A stretch of DNA of 64,000 nt, taken from assembly GCF_001907675.1 (NCBI RefSeq), contig NZ_MPNT01000010.1, forward strand, positions 1-64,000. Reading direction: 5' to 3'. A program made the translations under genes and the position numbers. Below the pieces are notes generated by a model. The model saw nothing but the letters and a program-made list of their open reading frames with translations, ran no database searches and was not told where the DNA came from. Shown piece by piece: positions 46,293 through 54,780 of the stretch (positions are counted from its first letter, which is position 1; every line of letters begins with the position of its first letter). This DNA is from Mycobacterium paraffinicum (GTDB lineage: Bacteria > Actinomycetota > Actinomycetes > Mycobacteriales > Mycobacteriaceae).

Positions 46293-47766
46293 TGTGGGTG
46301 GCGGCGGTGCTGAAGAAGCGCTGGACCGCGCCCAAATCGGCCTTGCCCGACGGGGTCCGCGGGATGGTGTCGACGATCGCTATCTCGCTGGGAATCTCGT
46401 AGCGCGCCAGCCGTGTTCCGAGGAATTCCACCAGCGCGTCGGCGTCGACGGATGCGGGCCCGCGCAACTCCACCATCGCGACCGGCGTCGCGCCGAGACG
46501 CTCGTCGGACCGGCCGACCACCGCCGCGCCCGCCACCGCCGGGTGGCTCTCCAGGGCGGCGCGGACGTCGTCGGGCATCACCTTGAACCCACCGCGGATG
46601 ATGGCCTGATCGGCGCGCCCGACGATCCAGACGAAGCCGTCCGCGTCGATGCGCGCCATGTCCGTGGTCCGCATCCACTGGGCCGACGGCCCGAGCTGAC
46701 CCGGCTTGACCTCGAGCAGACCGACCCGGTCGGCGCCCAGCGGGGTGCCGTCGTCCGCGACCACCCGCAACTGCGCACCCGGGTTGGCGCGGCCGACGCT
46801 GCCCCGTTTGGTGGCCCAATGCCGTTGGTAATCCGGCAACGTCCAGCCGGCGACACCGCCACCGAATTCCATTGCGGCGTAGGAGGTCAGCACGGGTATG
46901 CCGTATTTGGCGGTGAAGGCGTCGGCGTCGTCAGGCGTCAGCGGGGCGGTGCCGCAGGTGACCGCGCGGATGCTCTCCAGGTCGGCCCGCGGCACGTCGG
47001 AGTGCAACACCGTTCGGAGGGCGGCGGGTACCAGCGACACCGTCCGCGGCCGGTGCCTGCGCACCGCGTCGACCCACGCGTTCAGCTCGAAGCGTTCGAG
47101 CAGGGCGAACGGCCGCGCGTCGGCGATGCATTGCAGCACTCGGAACACCCCACCGATGTGCACCAGCGGGGAGTTGACGATCGCGACGCCGCGGCGTAGC
47201 TCCGTCGGCGCTGCGGCGCGGCCGGGTTCGGCGCCCATCACGCTGTGCGCCAGCATGTCGTAGCCGAGGTCGATCCTCTTGGGCGGGCCGGTCGTACCGC
47301 TGGTCAGCATTCGTACCGCGACCCCGGACCCTGGGCGGGCCTGGAACGCAGCAGGAGTCGGCGAGCGGCCGGCCGGGTTGGCGTCCAACCGGCCCGAAAT
47401 CGGCACCGTCGTGGCGTGGCTCGTCGGGGGCAGCAGTGTGGTCAGATCGTCGCTTTCCCCGACGATCAGCGAGAGCCGGAGTCCGGCAATGTCGGTCTTG
47501 GTGCGCTCGTCGCCGCGAGCCGGGTTGATCACGACGACCGTTCCGCCGCCCAGTAGCACCCCGAGAAACGCGGCGACCTGACCGGGCCTGTTGCGCAGCA
47601 GCATCCCGACGTCGGGCCCACGCTCGGCGACGAGACAGGCGATGCGCTGTGCCATGGCGCCGACCGTGGCCCAGGAGATCCATTGGCCGTCATACTCGAT
47701 GGCGTGCGCCGCTGGCTGCAGGCCGAGGACATCAGCGATGCGGCGACTGAGCGGGTGGGCAGGCAT
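46276..47766 (-). CDS. AMP-forming acyl-CoA synthetase / ligase (3)
   Basis: 496 aa from ATG 47766, which overlaps the stop of the upstream crotonase gene (TGATG). Motifs: LTSGTTGPPKRIDLGYD, A5 SYAAMEFGGGV, A7 TTDMARIDADGF and A10 TPSGKADLGAVQRFF. The P-loop tail PKRID lacks the usual PKGV, and it is more distant from ligases 1 and 2. A different acid substrate is likely; this is inference. Confidence 0.88.
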   Translation of the reverse strand: MPAHPLSRRIADVLGLQPAAHAIEYDGQWISWATVGAMAQRIACLVAERGPDVGMLLRNRPGQVAAFLGVLLGGGTVVVINPARGDERTKTDIAGLRLSLIVGESDDLTTLLPPTSHATTVPISGRLDANPAGRSPTPAAFQARPGSGVAVRMLTSGTTGPPKRIDLGYDMLAHSVMGAEPGRAAAPTELRRGVAIVNSPLVHIGGVFRVLQCIADARPFALLERFELNAWVDAVRRHRPRTVSLVPAALRTVLHSDVPRADLESIRAVTCGTAPLTPDDADAFTAKYGIPVLTSYAAMEFGGGVAGWTLPDYQRHWATKRGSVGRANPGAQLRVVADDGTPLGADRVGLLEVKPGQLGPSAQWMRTTDMARIDADGFVWIVGRADQAIIRGGFKVMPDDVRAALESHPAVAGAAVVGRSDERLGATPVAMVELRGPASVDADALVEFLGTRLARYEIPSEIAIVDTIPRTPSGKADLGAVQRFFSTAATHSDHAR

Positions 47767-48563
47767 CAGCGGGTCTTCGGGGTGCGCGCCGCACCTTCGC
47801 CGTCGGCCTGCTGGGCGGCGAGCTCGGCGGTGCCGAGCGGATTGCCCAGCCGGGTATAGATCAGCCCCTGCTCGAGGGCCGCCCGATACGGCTTGTCGAG
47901 CGATTCCCAGATCGCCTTCACCGTGCCCTGAGTCGCGGTCGGGGGCTTGGCGGCGATGGTCGCGGCGATCTCGTGCGCGCGGTCCCAAAGCCGGTCGGCG
48001 GCGACTACCTCCGAGACCATCCCGATCCGTAGGGCGGTTGCGGCGCCGACCCGTTCGTCGTTACCCATCAGCGCGATGCGCAGTGTCTCGCCCAAGCCGA
48101 TGCGCCTCATCAACCCGATCGGTTCCAAGGCGCAGACCAGGCCGGCCGATACGTGCGAGTCGAAGAACGTGGCGTCCTCGGAGCAGATGACCACGTCCGA
48201 TTCGTTGATGAAGTAGAACGCGCCAGCGGTGCACATGCCCTGAACGGCGCACACGACCGGCTTCCACATCTTCTGCCACTTGGGGCTGAGCGACTCGCCG
48301 GGATCTTCGTGATTCCAGACGTTTTCGGGTTGCCCGTATGGCGTCTTGATATCCAGCCCGGCGCTGAACGCACGATCGCCGGCCGCCCTCAGCACCACCG
48401 CGTTCACCGAGTCGTCGAGTTTGACCGTGCGCCAGGCGTGGGCCATCTCCTCACACATGGTGCGGTTGAACGCGTTCAGCTGGCCCGGCCGGTTCAGCGT
48501 GATCGTCGCGACCCGGTCGGTCTCGTCGACCTCGAGCAGGATGGTTTCGAACGTCATCGACAT
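47766..48563 (-). CDS. Enoyl-CoA hydratase/isomerase (crotonase) family protein (1)
   Basis: 265 aa from ATG 48563 (MSMTFETILLEV). Crotonase blocks: ATITLNRPGQLNAFNR, the oxyanion-hole region FSAGLDIKTPYG and CAVQGMCTAGAFYF. At the position of the usual catalytic glutamates the sequence is FFDSHVSAGLVCALEP, without the PE(I/L)xxG motif, so hydratase activity is doubtful and another crotonase reaction is possible. It overlaps the upstream crotonase by ten bases. Confidence 0.88.
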   Translation of the reverse strand: MSMTFETILLEVDETDRVATITLNRPGQLNAFNRTMCEEMAHAWRTVKLDDSVNAVVLRAAGDRAFSAGLDIKTPYGQPENVWNHEDPGESLSPKWQKMWKPVVCAVQGMCTAGAFYFINESDVVICSEDATFFDSHVSAGLVCALEPIGLMRRIGLGETLRIALMGNDERVGAATALRIGMVSEVVAADRLWDRAHEIAATIAAKPPTATQGTVKAIWESLDKPYRAALEQGLIYTRLGNPLGTAELAAQQADGEGAARTPKTR

Positions 48564-49366
48564 TGCCAATCCGGCTTGCGTTTCTCCATGAAGGCCTTCG
48601 GCCCTTCGGCCGCGTCCTCGGTGCGCAACACGCGCTCGCGGAACGTCTCGGCCATGATCTCGGCCTCGTGCAGCGGCACATTGAGGCCCTTGACGATGGC
48701 CAGCCGAGTTCCCCGGACCGCCAGTGGCGCATTGGAGTTGACGATCTCGGCGATCTCGCGCGCCCGCTCCAGAAGACGGTCGTGCTCCACGACCTCGCTG
48801 ATCAGGCCGAGCTCGTAGGCGCGTTGTGCGCCCATCCGCTCGTGCTTGCCCATCAACGCCATTCGCAAGGCGATCGAGCGGGGCAGAACGCGCGACACCC
48901 GCACCATCTCGCGTCCGGCCACCAACCCGATGCTCACATGTGGATCGAAGAAAGTGGCTTGTTCCGAGGCGATTACGATGTCCGACGTGGTTACCCAGTC
49001 CATACCGGCGCCGCAGCACAACCCGTTGACCGCGGTAAGCACGGGCTTGGCGGCCGTGCGGAACGGCGGGGTGCCCTCCTGCGGCGCCTCCCATTGGTCG
49101 TAGGTCGACAGGTACGGGCGCTCGTAGATCACCTTGCCGTCTTCGGGGATGGTTTTGACGTCGGCGCCCGTGCAGAACGCGCGGCCCGTGCCGGTCACGA
49201 TGGTCAGCCACACCTTGTCGTCGCTCTCGGCCTCGTCGTATGCGGCCCGCAGTTCGGTGATCATGTGCGGACTGAGCGCGTTGAGGGCATCGGGGCGGTT
49301 CAGCGTGATGGTGGCGGTGTGCCCGTCGACCTCGTAGGTGATGGTGTCGAACGAGTCAGTAGGCAT
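48554..49366 (-). CDS. Enoyl-CoA hydratase/isomerase (crotonase) family protein (2)
   Basis: 270 aa. It has ATITLNRPDALNALSPHMI, FCTGADVKTIPEDG and TAVNGLCCGAGMDWV. As in its neighbour, the active-site loop reads FFDPHVSIGLVAGRE rather than PE(I/L)xxG. The two share a FFDxHVSxGLV signature and may be paralogs forming a mixed complex. It is followed directly by crotonase 1, and crotonase 3 lies nine bases upstream. Confidence 0.9.
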   Translation of the reverse strand: MPTDSFDTITYEVDGHTATITLNRPDALNALSPHMITELRAAYDEAESDDKVWLTIVTGTGRAFCTGADVKTIPEDGKVIYERPYLSTYDQWEAPQEGTPPFRTAAKPVLTAVNGLCCGAGMDWVTTSDIVIASEQATFFDPHVSIGLVAGREMVRVSRVLPRSIALRMALMGKHERMGAQRAYELGLISEVVEHDRLLERAREIAEIVNSNAPLAVRGTRLAIVKGLNVPLHEAEIMAETFRERVLRTEDAAEGPKAFMEKRKPDWQCR

Positions 49367-49375
49367 CCTGCTCCC

Positions 49376-50188
49376 TCATCTGCCCTGGAACTTCGGCGCG
49401 CGCCGTTGGCGGAAGGCTTCCAAGCCCTCCTTGAAATCTGCTGTTCGGCAGGAGAGTTCGAGGTTGAAGAGCTCCTGGGTCATCGATTCGCTTAGCGTCG
49501 CGTGCTGGCCGAAGCTCAGCGCCTGCTTGGCCAACCCCATCGCCGCCGTCGGCCCGGAGGCCAGGCGCTCAAGCAACTCATCGGCGGCGGCGTCGAGCCC
49601 ACCGGGACTCACCGCCTGGTGGATCAATCCCCAGTCCGCCGCGTCGACGGCGCTGACCTTCTCGCCCAGCAACAGCATTCGCCTGGCACGGGCGACGCCG
49701 ACCAGCCTGGGCAGCAGCCAGGTGGCGCCCGAATCGGGGCTGAAGCCGCGGTCGATGAAGGGCTCCCAGAACACCGCGTCGGTGGCGGCGATGGTGAAGT
49801 CGGCGGCCAGCGCGAGGTTGCAGCCGAACCCCGCGGCCCATCCCCGCACGCTGCACAGCACCGGCAACTGGACGCTCGCGACGAGTTCGATCACTCGGTG
49901 GGCGCCATGGGGGATCCGGCGCACCAGATCGCCGGTACGGGGCCGCTGCCGGTCGTTGGTGGCGACCCAGTCCACGCCGGCGCAGAAGTCATCGCCGCCC
50001 CGGATGTGGATTGCCCTAAGTGAATCGTCGACGGCGGCGGCCGTCAGCGCATCGACCAAATGCCCAATCATAGTGTCGCTCAACGAGTTACGCCGCGATG
50101 GCCGATCAAGCGCCATCCGCAACACCGCGCCGTCCCGGTGCACTGTCACCGAACCGTCGGCACCGGCCGCGTCGGCCCCCTGACTCAC
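49376..50188 (-). CDS. Enoyl-CoA hydratase/isomerase (crotonase) family protein (3)
   Basis: 270 aa from GTG 50188 (VSQGADAAGADGSV); the frame runs on to 50554, but the added part overlaps the divergent gene and has no similarity. Blocks: LRMALDRPSRRNSLSDTMI, FCAGVDWVATND, SVRGWAAGFGCNLALAADF and FWEPFIDRGFSPDSGATWLLPRLVG, where the aspartate in DSGAT sits at the usual acidic position of isomerases. First gene of the minus-strand crotonase-ligase run that ends at 43139. Confidence 0.88.
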   Translation of the reverse strand: MSQGADAAGADGSVTVHRDGAVLRMALDRPSRRNSLSDTMIGHLVDALTAAAVDDSLRAIHIRGGDDFCAGVDWVATNDRQRPRTGDLVRRIPHGAHRVIELVASVQLPVLCSVRGWAAGFGCNLALAADFTIAATDAVFWEPFIDRGFSPDSGATWLLPRLVGVARARRMLLLGEKVSAVDAADWGLIHQAVSPGGLDAAADELLERLASGPTAAMGLAKQALSFGQHATLSESMTQELFNLELSCRTADFKEGLEAFRQRRAPKFQGR

Positions 50189-50321
50189 CGTCGGATCCGG
50201 CCTTTCTGCCGATACGGTTACCCATACAGTAGGGAATACGATTGATACGCTGTATAAGTTAGCAGGGTACGCTTCCGCCGGAAATAGCCGGGCCGGAAAC
50301 CCAAGCGAAAAGAGATGAAGC
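50189..50321. promoter_or_regulatory. Divergent promoter region with ATACAGTA motif
   Basis: This gap separates crotonase 3 from the hotdog-protein gene. It holds ATACAGTA (50224-50231) and TGTATAAG (50251-50258), arranged as an inverted ATACAG...CTGTAT pair 20 bases apart, plus a direct repeat ATACG-ATTG-ATACG. The same ATACAGTA core occurs before the TetR gene and before the crotonase at 54851. It is a good candidate for shared control. Confidence 0.55.
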
Positions 50322-51050
50322 ATGGCCTTGCAGGAGGGCGCAGCCCGGCGGCCAGTCTCACCCGAGTCGACGCGCGCCGGCGACGCCAGGTTCGGCGAGC
50401 GGCCCCTGGCCCAGACCGTGGCCGCCGCCGGCGCCATGCGTCGCCTGAGCTCACTGCTGGTCTCACTCGAACATCCCCATCCCTCGGTCGACACCATGCT
50501 GGCGAAGTTCGCGGAGTGGGAGCGCGAGCTGTCCGCCCTGGCGCCGAAGGACAACGCGCCACGGATCGGTGAGCTCCCCGATGATCCCCGGCGCGTCTAT
50601 CTCAACCATGCCACTGACATCGGTGCCTACAACCCTTGCTTTCCGGAATACCGGTTCGACGACCTCGATGCCGACAAGGCGACCGGGCGAATCAACTTTC
50701 CCCTGGTCTACGAGGGTCCACCGGGGTTGGTGCACGGAGGCTTTCTGGGCGTTTTCTTCGACTGCGTCATTCAGCACCACAATTGCGTCACCGGCCTGTC
50801 CGGGAAAACCCGGTCGCTCGGGGTGACGTTTCGCCGGCCGACGCCGGTGTTGACCGAGCTGCGGTTCGACATCGCTCGCTCGCAGATCGAACGCGGCATC
50901 ATCTCGACGGCGCGGCTCCTGCTCGACGACGAAGTGCTCTGCACCGGCGAGGTGAACACGTTGGCGTCACCGCCGGAAAAGCTCGCCGGGTTTCAATTCG
51001 GCAAGCGGCGAAAGGAATCCGATAATGAGCAGCCCGAACGCCTCGGATGA
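50322..51050 (+). CDS. Hotdog-fold thioesterase-like protein
   Basis: 242 aa. The C-terminal half (about 115-225) is a PaaI/4HBT-type hotdog domain: VYEGPPGLVHGGFLGVFFDC is the typical HGG helix, followed by KTRSLGVTFRRPTPVLTELR. The N-terminal 100 residues are not recognised. These proteins hydrolyse acyl-CoA or act as dehydratases. It overlaps the next gene by 26 bases and starts about 90 bases after the ATACAGTA motif. Confidence 0.82.
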   Translation: MALQEGAARRPVSPESTRAGDARFGERPLAQTVAAAGAMRRLSSLLVSLEHPHPSVDTMLAKFAEWERELSALAPKDNAPRIGELPDDPRRVYLNHATDIGAYNPCFPEYRFDDLDADKATGRINFPLVYEGPPGLVHGGFLGVFFDCVIQHHNCVTGLSGKTRSLGVTFRRPTPVLTELRFDIARSQIERGIISTARLLLDDEVLCTGEVNTLASPPEKLAGFQFGKRRKESDNEQPERLG

Positions 51051-51924
51051 TCGTGTGCTGTTCGAGGTCGACCACGACCGCCGCATCGCAACGATCACGC
51101 TGAACAATCCGGCGCAACGCAATTCGTATGACGCCGCGATGCGCGAGGCCGTCGCCCGCTGTCTGGACCAAGTAGCCGAGGACGACGACCTGACGGTGGT
51201 GCTGTTGCGCGGTGCCGGTGGCGTCTTCTCCGCCGGGGCAGACATGAACAATGCCTATGGCTGGTACGGCAAGCAAGGCCAAGGGGACGGCGGCGACCCG
51301 CCGGCCAAGCGCCGCCCCAGTCAGCGCCGGCGACTCACCGTCGACCGCAAGTCTTTTGCCTTCTACCACAACTTCATGGGCTTCCCCAAAGTCACGGTGG
51401 GCGAGATCGCCGGCTATGCGCTCGGCGGCGGCTTCGAGATGGCGCTGATGACCGACATCTCCGTGATTGCGCGCGACACGAAGATCGGGATGCCGGCGAC
51501 CCGCTTCCTCGGCCCGGCGCTCGGCAGCCTGCACATGTTCTTCCATCGACTGGGACCGGTGCTCGCCCGGCGGCTGCTGCTGACCGGGGACGTCATCGAG
51601 GCAGGCCAGCTTGAGCATCTCGGAATCTTCACCGACACATGCGATTCCGCCGCCGTGCCCGCCCGGGCGCAATATTGGGCCGAGAAGGCGGCAAAGATGC
51701 CCGCCGACGGGGTGGTTATCGCCAAGGAGGCTTTCCGTCTGGTCGAACAGAGTCAGGCATACCAGGGCGAGGAAGTCGCCAGCTACCTCTTCCACGCCTT
51801 CGGCACCAACCTGCAATTCGGCCCGGACGAGTTCAACTTCGTCAAGACCCGCGCGCAGCACGGAACCAAGGAAGCGTTCCGGCTCCGCGACGAATACTTC
51901 GACGTGCCCGAACCGGAGGTTTAA
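51025..51924 (+). CDS. Enoyl-CoA hydratase/isomerase (crotonase) family protein (4)
   Basis: 299 aa. Blocks: IATITLNNPAQRNSYDAAM, FSAGADMNNAYGWYGKQGQG, GEIAGYALGGGFEMALMTD and IGMPATRFLGPALGSLHMF. A basic insertion (KRRPSQRRRLTVDRKSFAFY) interrupts the fold after the first oxyanion loop. The glutamate of PE(I/L)xxG is replaced by ATRF. Paired with the hotdog gene in a plus-strand two-gene unit; converges with the TetR gene. Confidence 0.88.
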   Translation: MSSPNASDDRVLFEVDHDRRIATITLNNPAQRNSYDAAMREAVARCLDQVAEDDDLTVVLLRGAGGVFSAGADMNNAYGWYGKQGQGDGGDPPAKRRPSQRRRLTVDRKSFAFYHNFMGFPKVTVGEIAGYALGGGFEMALMTDISVIARDTKIGMPATRFLGPALGSLHMFFHRLGPVLARRLLLTGDVIEAGQLEHLGIFTDTCDSAAVPARAQYWAEKAAKMPADGVVIAKEAFRLVEQSQAYQGEEVASYLFHAFGTNLQFGPDEFNFVKTRAQHGTKEAFRLRDEYFDVPEPEV

Positions 51925-51944
51925 CAAGCCGATTCGGTGTCGGG

Positions 51945-52757
51945 CTAACGCGCGACGGGGGCCTTGGTCCGCGCCCGCGACCCGGGCGCCTTGGCGGCCT
52001 TGCGCGTCCGTGACGGCGCCACCTTTCCGCTTTTCGCCCCCTTGCCCTCCTCGATCAACCGACTGGCGTGATCGAGGATGCAACCGAGGCCGTATTCGAA
52101 ATTGGTCTCGTCTGGGGCGCCGATCCGGTGACCGATCCCGCTCACCTGCGCCAGCAGCGGGGTCTTCTCCGGGTCGATGGCGACGGCGTCCTCGATGGCG
52201 CGCGCGCCCTCACCGGAGGATTGGTTCTTTTCGTACAGCCGCTGCAGCACCACCGATCCGCGTACGTGCACCGAAACCGCCGAGTAGGTGTCGAAGGCAT
52301 CCTCGGGCGACAGGCCGGCTTCGACGAGGTTGGCGACGGCCTTCTCCATCTCCTCGGCGCCCAGCCGTGCCGCCTTCGGGCTGAGCGCGGCCCGAATCAA
52401 AATCAGGTCGCACAGAATTGGGTTGCCCATGAAGGTCTTCCGCATCAGGCGCGCATGGTTGCGCAACGTCTCGCGCCAGTCGCTGGCCTCGACGTAGGGA
52501 GTGGCGAAGACATACTTGCTCAACGCGCGATCGGTCATCGCGTTGAGTAGGTCGTCCTTCTTGCGGAAGTACCAGTAGATACTGGTGACGCCGACGCCGA
52601 GATGTTTGCCTAGTAGCGGCATACTCAAGTTGTCGATCGAGACTTGCTCCGCGAGTTCGAATGCGCCACTGATGATGTCATCGGGATTGATGGATCCGCG
52701 TTCGCGTCGCTGACGCTTGTCGGCGGTGGCCTGCTTTGCCACTACGGGCACCTCCAT
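51945..52757 (-). CDS. TetR-family regulator with lysine/arginine-rich C-terminal tail
   Basis: 270 aa from ATG 52757 (MEVPVVAKQATAD); an earlier ATG at 52802 adds 15 residues. The helix-turn-helix is LSMPLLGKHLGVGVTSIYWY. The ligand domain (about 80-230) is unlike a named subgroup I know. The last 33 residues are strongly basic with Ala/Pro (GAKSGKVAPSRTRKAAKAPG...), resembling histone-like tails and unusual for TetR proteins. It sits in the middle of the catabolic region and its own upstream region carries the shared motif, so autoregulation and control of the neighbours are likely but inferred. Confidence 0.88.
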   Translation of the reverse strand: MEVPVVAKQATADKRQRRERGSINPDDIISGAFELAEQVSIDNLSMPLLGKHLGVGVTSIYWYFRKKDDLLNAMTDRALSKYVFATPYVEASDWRETLRNHARLMRKTFMGNPILCDLILIRAALSPKAARLGAEEMEKAVANLVEAGLSPEDAFDTYSAVSVHVRGSVVLQRLYEKNQSSGEGARAIEDAVAIDPEKTPLLAQVSGIGHRIGAPDETNFEYGLGCILDHASRLIEEGKGAKSGKVAPSRTRKAAKAPGSRARTKAPVAR

Positions 52758-52977
52758 CACGATGTATCCTGTGCATGCGGTCGGAGAGCCGCGCCAACTC
52801 ACCTGCGCATACGTAGGCGTGTCGCCGTTCGACGATGGCCGTCAACCGGGCTTCCGAACGCTTTTCCATCTGCTACTGTAATACCTATCGTAGGCTTTTT
52901 GGTAACAAGGCTGGACGGGCGAAGATGACCGCGCACAAGCCATTGAACGAGTCACCCACTGAGCCACGGGAATTGCC
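52758..52977. promoter_or_regulatory. TetR upstream region with CGATAGGTAT-TACAGTA motif
   Basis: Read toward the TetR gene, CGATAGGTATTACAGTA (complement of 52874-52890) lies about 117 bases before its start and matches CGATAGGTATACAGTA at 54781-54796. The flanking CCTACGATAGG is a CCTA-CGA-TAGG palindrome. No gene is visible in this stretch. Confidence 0.6.
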
Positions 52978-53188
52978 ATGGATTTAGGCCCGGCGAATGC
53001 CGCAACGGTTGACGACCCCTACGCGCTGATGGAGACCATGGCCAAGCACTTTGGCCACCTGGCGCACATGCCCCGGGGCAGGCCTGCCGGAGGAGGTCGG
53101 GCCGGTGGTCGCCTTCCTCGCGTCGTGGCGCAACTCGTACATGACCGGGGTCAACATCAACGTCGACGGCGGTTCGGACTTCACCTGA
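52978..53188 (+). pseudogene. Frameshifted C-terminal remnant of a short-chain dehydrogenase
   Basis: One frame reads [20 protein letters not shown] followed by MPRGRPA. From about 53085 another frame continues [18 protein letters not shown] and [17 protein letters not shown] to a TGA at 53186-53188. Joined, they form the C-terminal 65 residues of an SDR, including the typical VDGG end. The Rossmann and catalytic parts are missing, so this is a truncated and frameshifted relic just before the DapA-like gene. Confidence 0.8.
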
Positions 53189-53234
53189 CCGCCTGGATCT
53201 AAAAGAAGCTCGGCTAGAGAAGAAGGGGTGGACC

Positions 53235-54242
53235 GTGGCGACGGCAAGCGAGGCGCGCGCCTGGGCGCGCGGGGCACTCCGGGGAATAGGCGACTCCCTC
53301 TACACGCCGTTCTGCGGCCCGGACGGAGACGACATCGACTGGGAGGCATATCGGACGCTGGTCCGCTACTGCGTGGGCGACCTCGGTCATCCGATGTTGT
53401 GGTGCACCAGCGGGCTCTCCGAATTCTGGTCGTTGACCCTCGACGAGCGAAAGCGCTTGCTGGAGGTCGCAATCGAAGAGGGGCGCGCCGCCAACCCCGA
53501 CGTCGTCGTGCAAGCGTGCACGGCGGCCCTCTCGGCGAAGGACTGCCTGGACCTGACGCTGCATGCCCAGGAGGCGGGCGCCGACATCGTCTACATCCAG
53601 ACACCCATGATGGAGGTGCACGGCGGCGAGGGTGTGCTGCGGTTCTTCAAATACATCGCCTCGCGCACCGACATCGCCCTGGGCATGTTCAACTCGCCGT
53701 CTTCCGGCTATGTGCTGACTGCAGCTGAAAGCGCGCGGATCTACGACGAGGTGCCGGCGGTGTGCGCCACCAAGGAGGGCGCCTTCCGGCCGGCGAGCAG
53801 CCGCCTGCTGCACGAGCTGGCGCCCGGCCTGGTGCTGTGGGAGTGCGACAAGACGGTGTACCGCGCGGGTTGGCTGCGTGACGGGATCGTGTGCCCCGCG
53901 CAGCTAGGCACCACGGGCTACCTGTTCGAGACGCCGCAGCGGAGATTGTTTTCCGAGTACTGGGATTTGGTGCAAAGCGACAAACTGCTGGAGGCGATGG
54001 ACTTCGGCCGCGAGTCGGGCCTGGACCGCTTCGACCTCGACGTCGGATCTTGGTGGACGTGCTATCCCGGGCGGCCCGACTATTTCACGCATTGGGGCGG
54101 CGCGTTCAAGTACGCCGCCTCGCTACTCGGATTGCCGACCGGCGCCTACCCGCATTCGCGCCCGCCCCAAGCGGAGCTGCCGCCAGAAGCCAAGTCGCAG
54201 ATCGAGGAGGCGTATCGCCGCCTCGGGCTCGTCCAAGCGTAG
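53235..54242 (+). CDS. Dihydrodipicolinate synthase (DapA) family aldolase/hydratase
   Basis: 335 aa from GTG. The class I aldolase barrel is recognised from LYTPFCGPDGDDIDWEAYR, TSGLSEFWSLTLDERKRLLE and the Schiff-base lysine K180 in VCATKEGAF. The tyrosine of the usual YNxP motif is phenylalanine here (MFNSPSSG, F152), so classical DapA chemistry is unlikely. Members in catabolic clusters act as hydratase-aldolases or decarboxylative lyases on aromatic or keto-acid intermediates. It follows the SDR relic and ends at a strong terminator. Confidence 0.85.
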   Translation: MATASEARAWARGALRGIGDSLYTPFCGPDGDDIDWEAYRTLVRYCVGDLGHPMLWCTSGLSEFWSLTLDERKRLLEVAIEEGRAANPDVVVQACTAALSAKDCLDLTLHAQEAGADIVYIQTPMMEVHGGEGVLRFFKYIASRTDIALGMFNSPSSGYVLTAAESARIYDEVPAVCATKEGAFRPASSRLLHELAPGLVLWECDKTVYRAGWLRDGIVCPAQLGTTGYLFETPQRRLFSEYWDLVQSDKLLEAMDFGRESGLDRFDLDVGSWWTCYPGRPDYFTHWGGAFKYAASLLGLPTGAYPHSRPPQAELPPEAKSQIEEAYRRLGLVQA

Positions 54243-54281
54243 CGGCTCGGCAAAAGGCCTGCGTCCCAGGCCGACTGGCGA

Positions 54282-54328
54282 GCAAGGGCCCGGCCAACCG
54301 GTGACCGGGCCCTTGCCACCCCATTTTT
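54282..54328. terminator. Strong bidirectional intrinsic terminator
   Basis: GCAAGGGCCCGG (54282-54293) and CCGGGCCCTTGC (54305-54316) form a perfect 12-bp stem with an 11-base loop, followed on the plus strand by CATTTTTCT. It lies between the convergent DapA-like gene and the small stress-protein gene and can serve both. Confidence 0.9.
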
Positions 54329-54329
54329 C

Positions 54330-54569
54330 TTACTGCTGTTCGGCCTTCTCGCGCGCCTCCGCGGTTTTGGCCTTGGCCCGCGCCTTCTCGGCGGCGGCTT
54401 CCTTCTTCGCCGCGCTCCGTTGCGCGTCGGCCTTGTCCTGCTGGGCCTCGCCCTCGTTGATCAGATCGTTGCGGCCGATGATCGTTCCGACGATCTCCTT
54501 GGCCTTTCCGAAGACAGCCTCCACGATGCCCTGGATGGCCTCGACCGGACCGCTCTTGATGTCCACCAT
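54330..54569 (-). CDS. Small CsbD/MBP1-like stress protein
   Basis: 79 aa from ATG 54569 (MVDIKSGPVEAIQ), with GGGAGGGGAAAGC upstream. The first 45 residues (IQGIVEAVFGKAKEIVGTI, then IGRNDLINEGEAQQDKADAQ) resemble the CsbD family of general-stress proteins and the mycobacterial MBP1-like group. The tail is an Ala/Lys/Glu-rich helix. Such proteins are abundant under stress but of unknown biochemistry. Confidence 0.8.
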   Translation of the reverse strand: MVDIKSGPVEAIQGIVEAVFGKAKEIVGTIIGRNDLINEGEAQQDKADAQRSAAKKEAAAEKARAKAKTAEAREKAEQQ

Positions 54570-54780
54570 TGCTTTCCCCTCCCTGCTAGTGGGTATCTCT
54601 GTTGGCTTTCCCAATTCGGCGGTCGGGGAAAACGTGGTGTGGACGTGGTCCTCGCCACACCCCGGCCGCCGGCCGATCGGCGGCCCGGTATCGCGTACTC
54701 GAAGGAGCGGTTCAGCAAGCAGAAAGCCGCTGCTCGGCCAGGGTTCGCAGGGGCGTGGCGGCGGTTGTGGAAAACAGTAC

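Noticed and set aside
52978..53202. Independent 74-aa small protein
   Set aside because: Its first part and the adjacent frame together make an SDR C-terminus, so it is better explained as a frameshifted relic; the arginine-rich end is out-of-frame translation.
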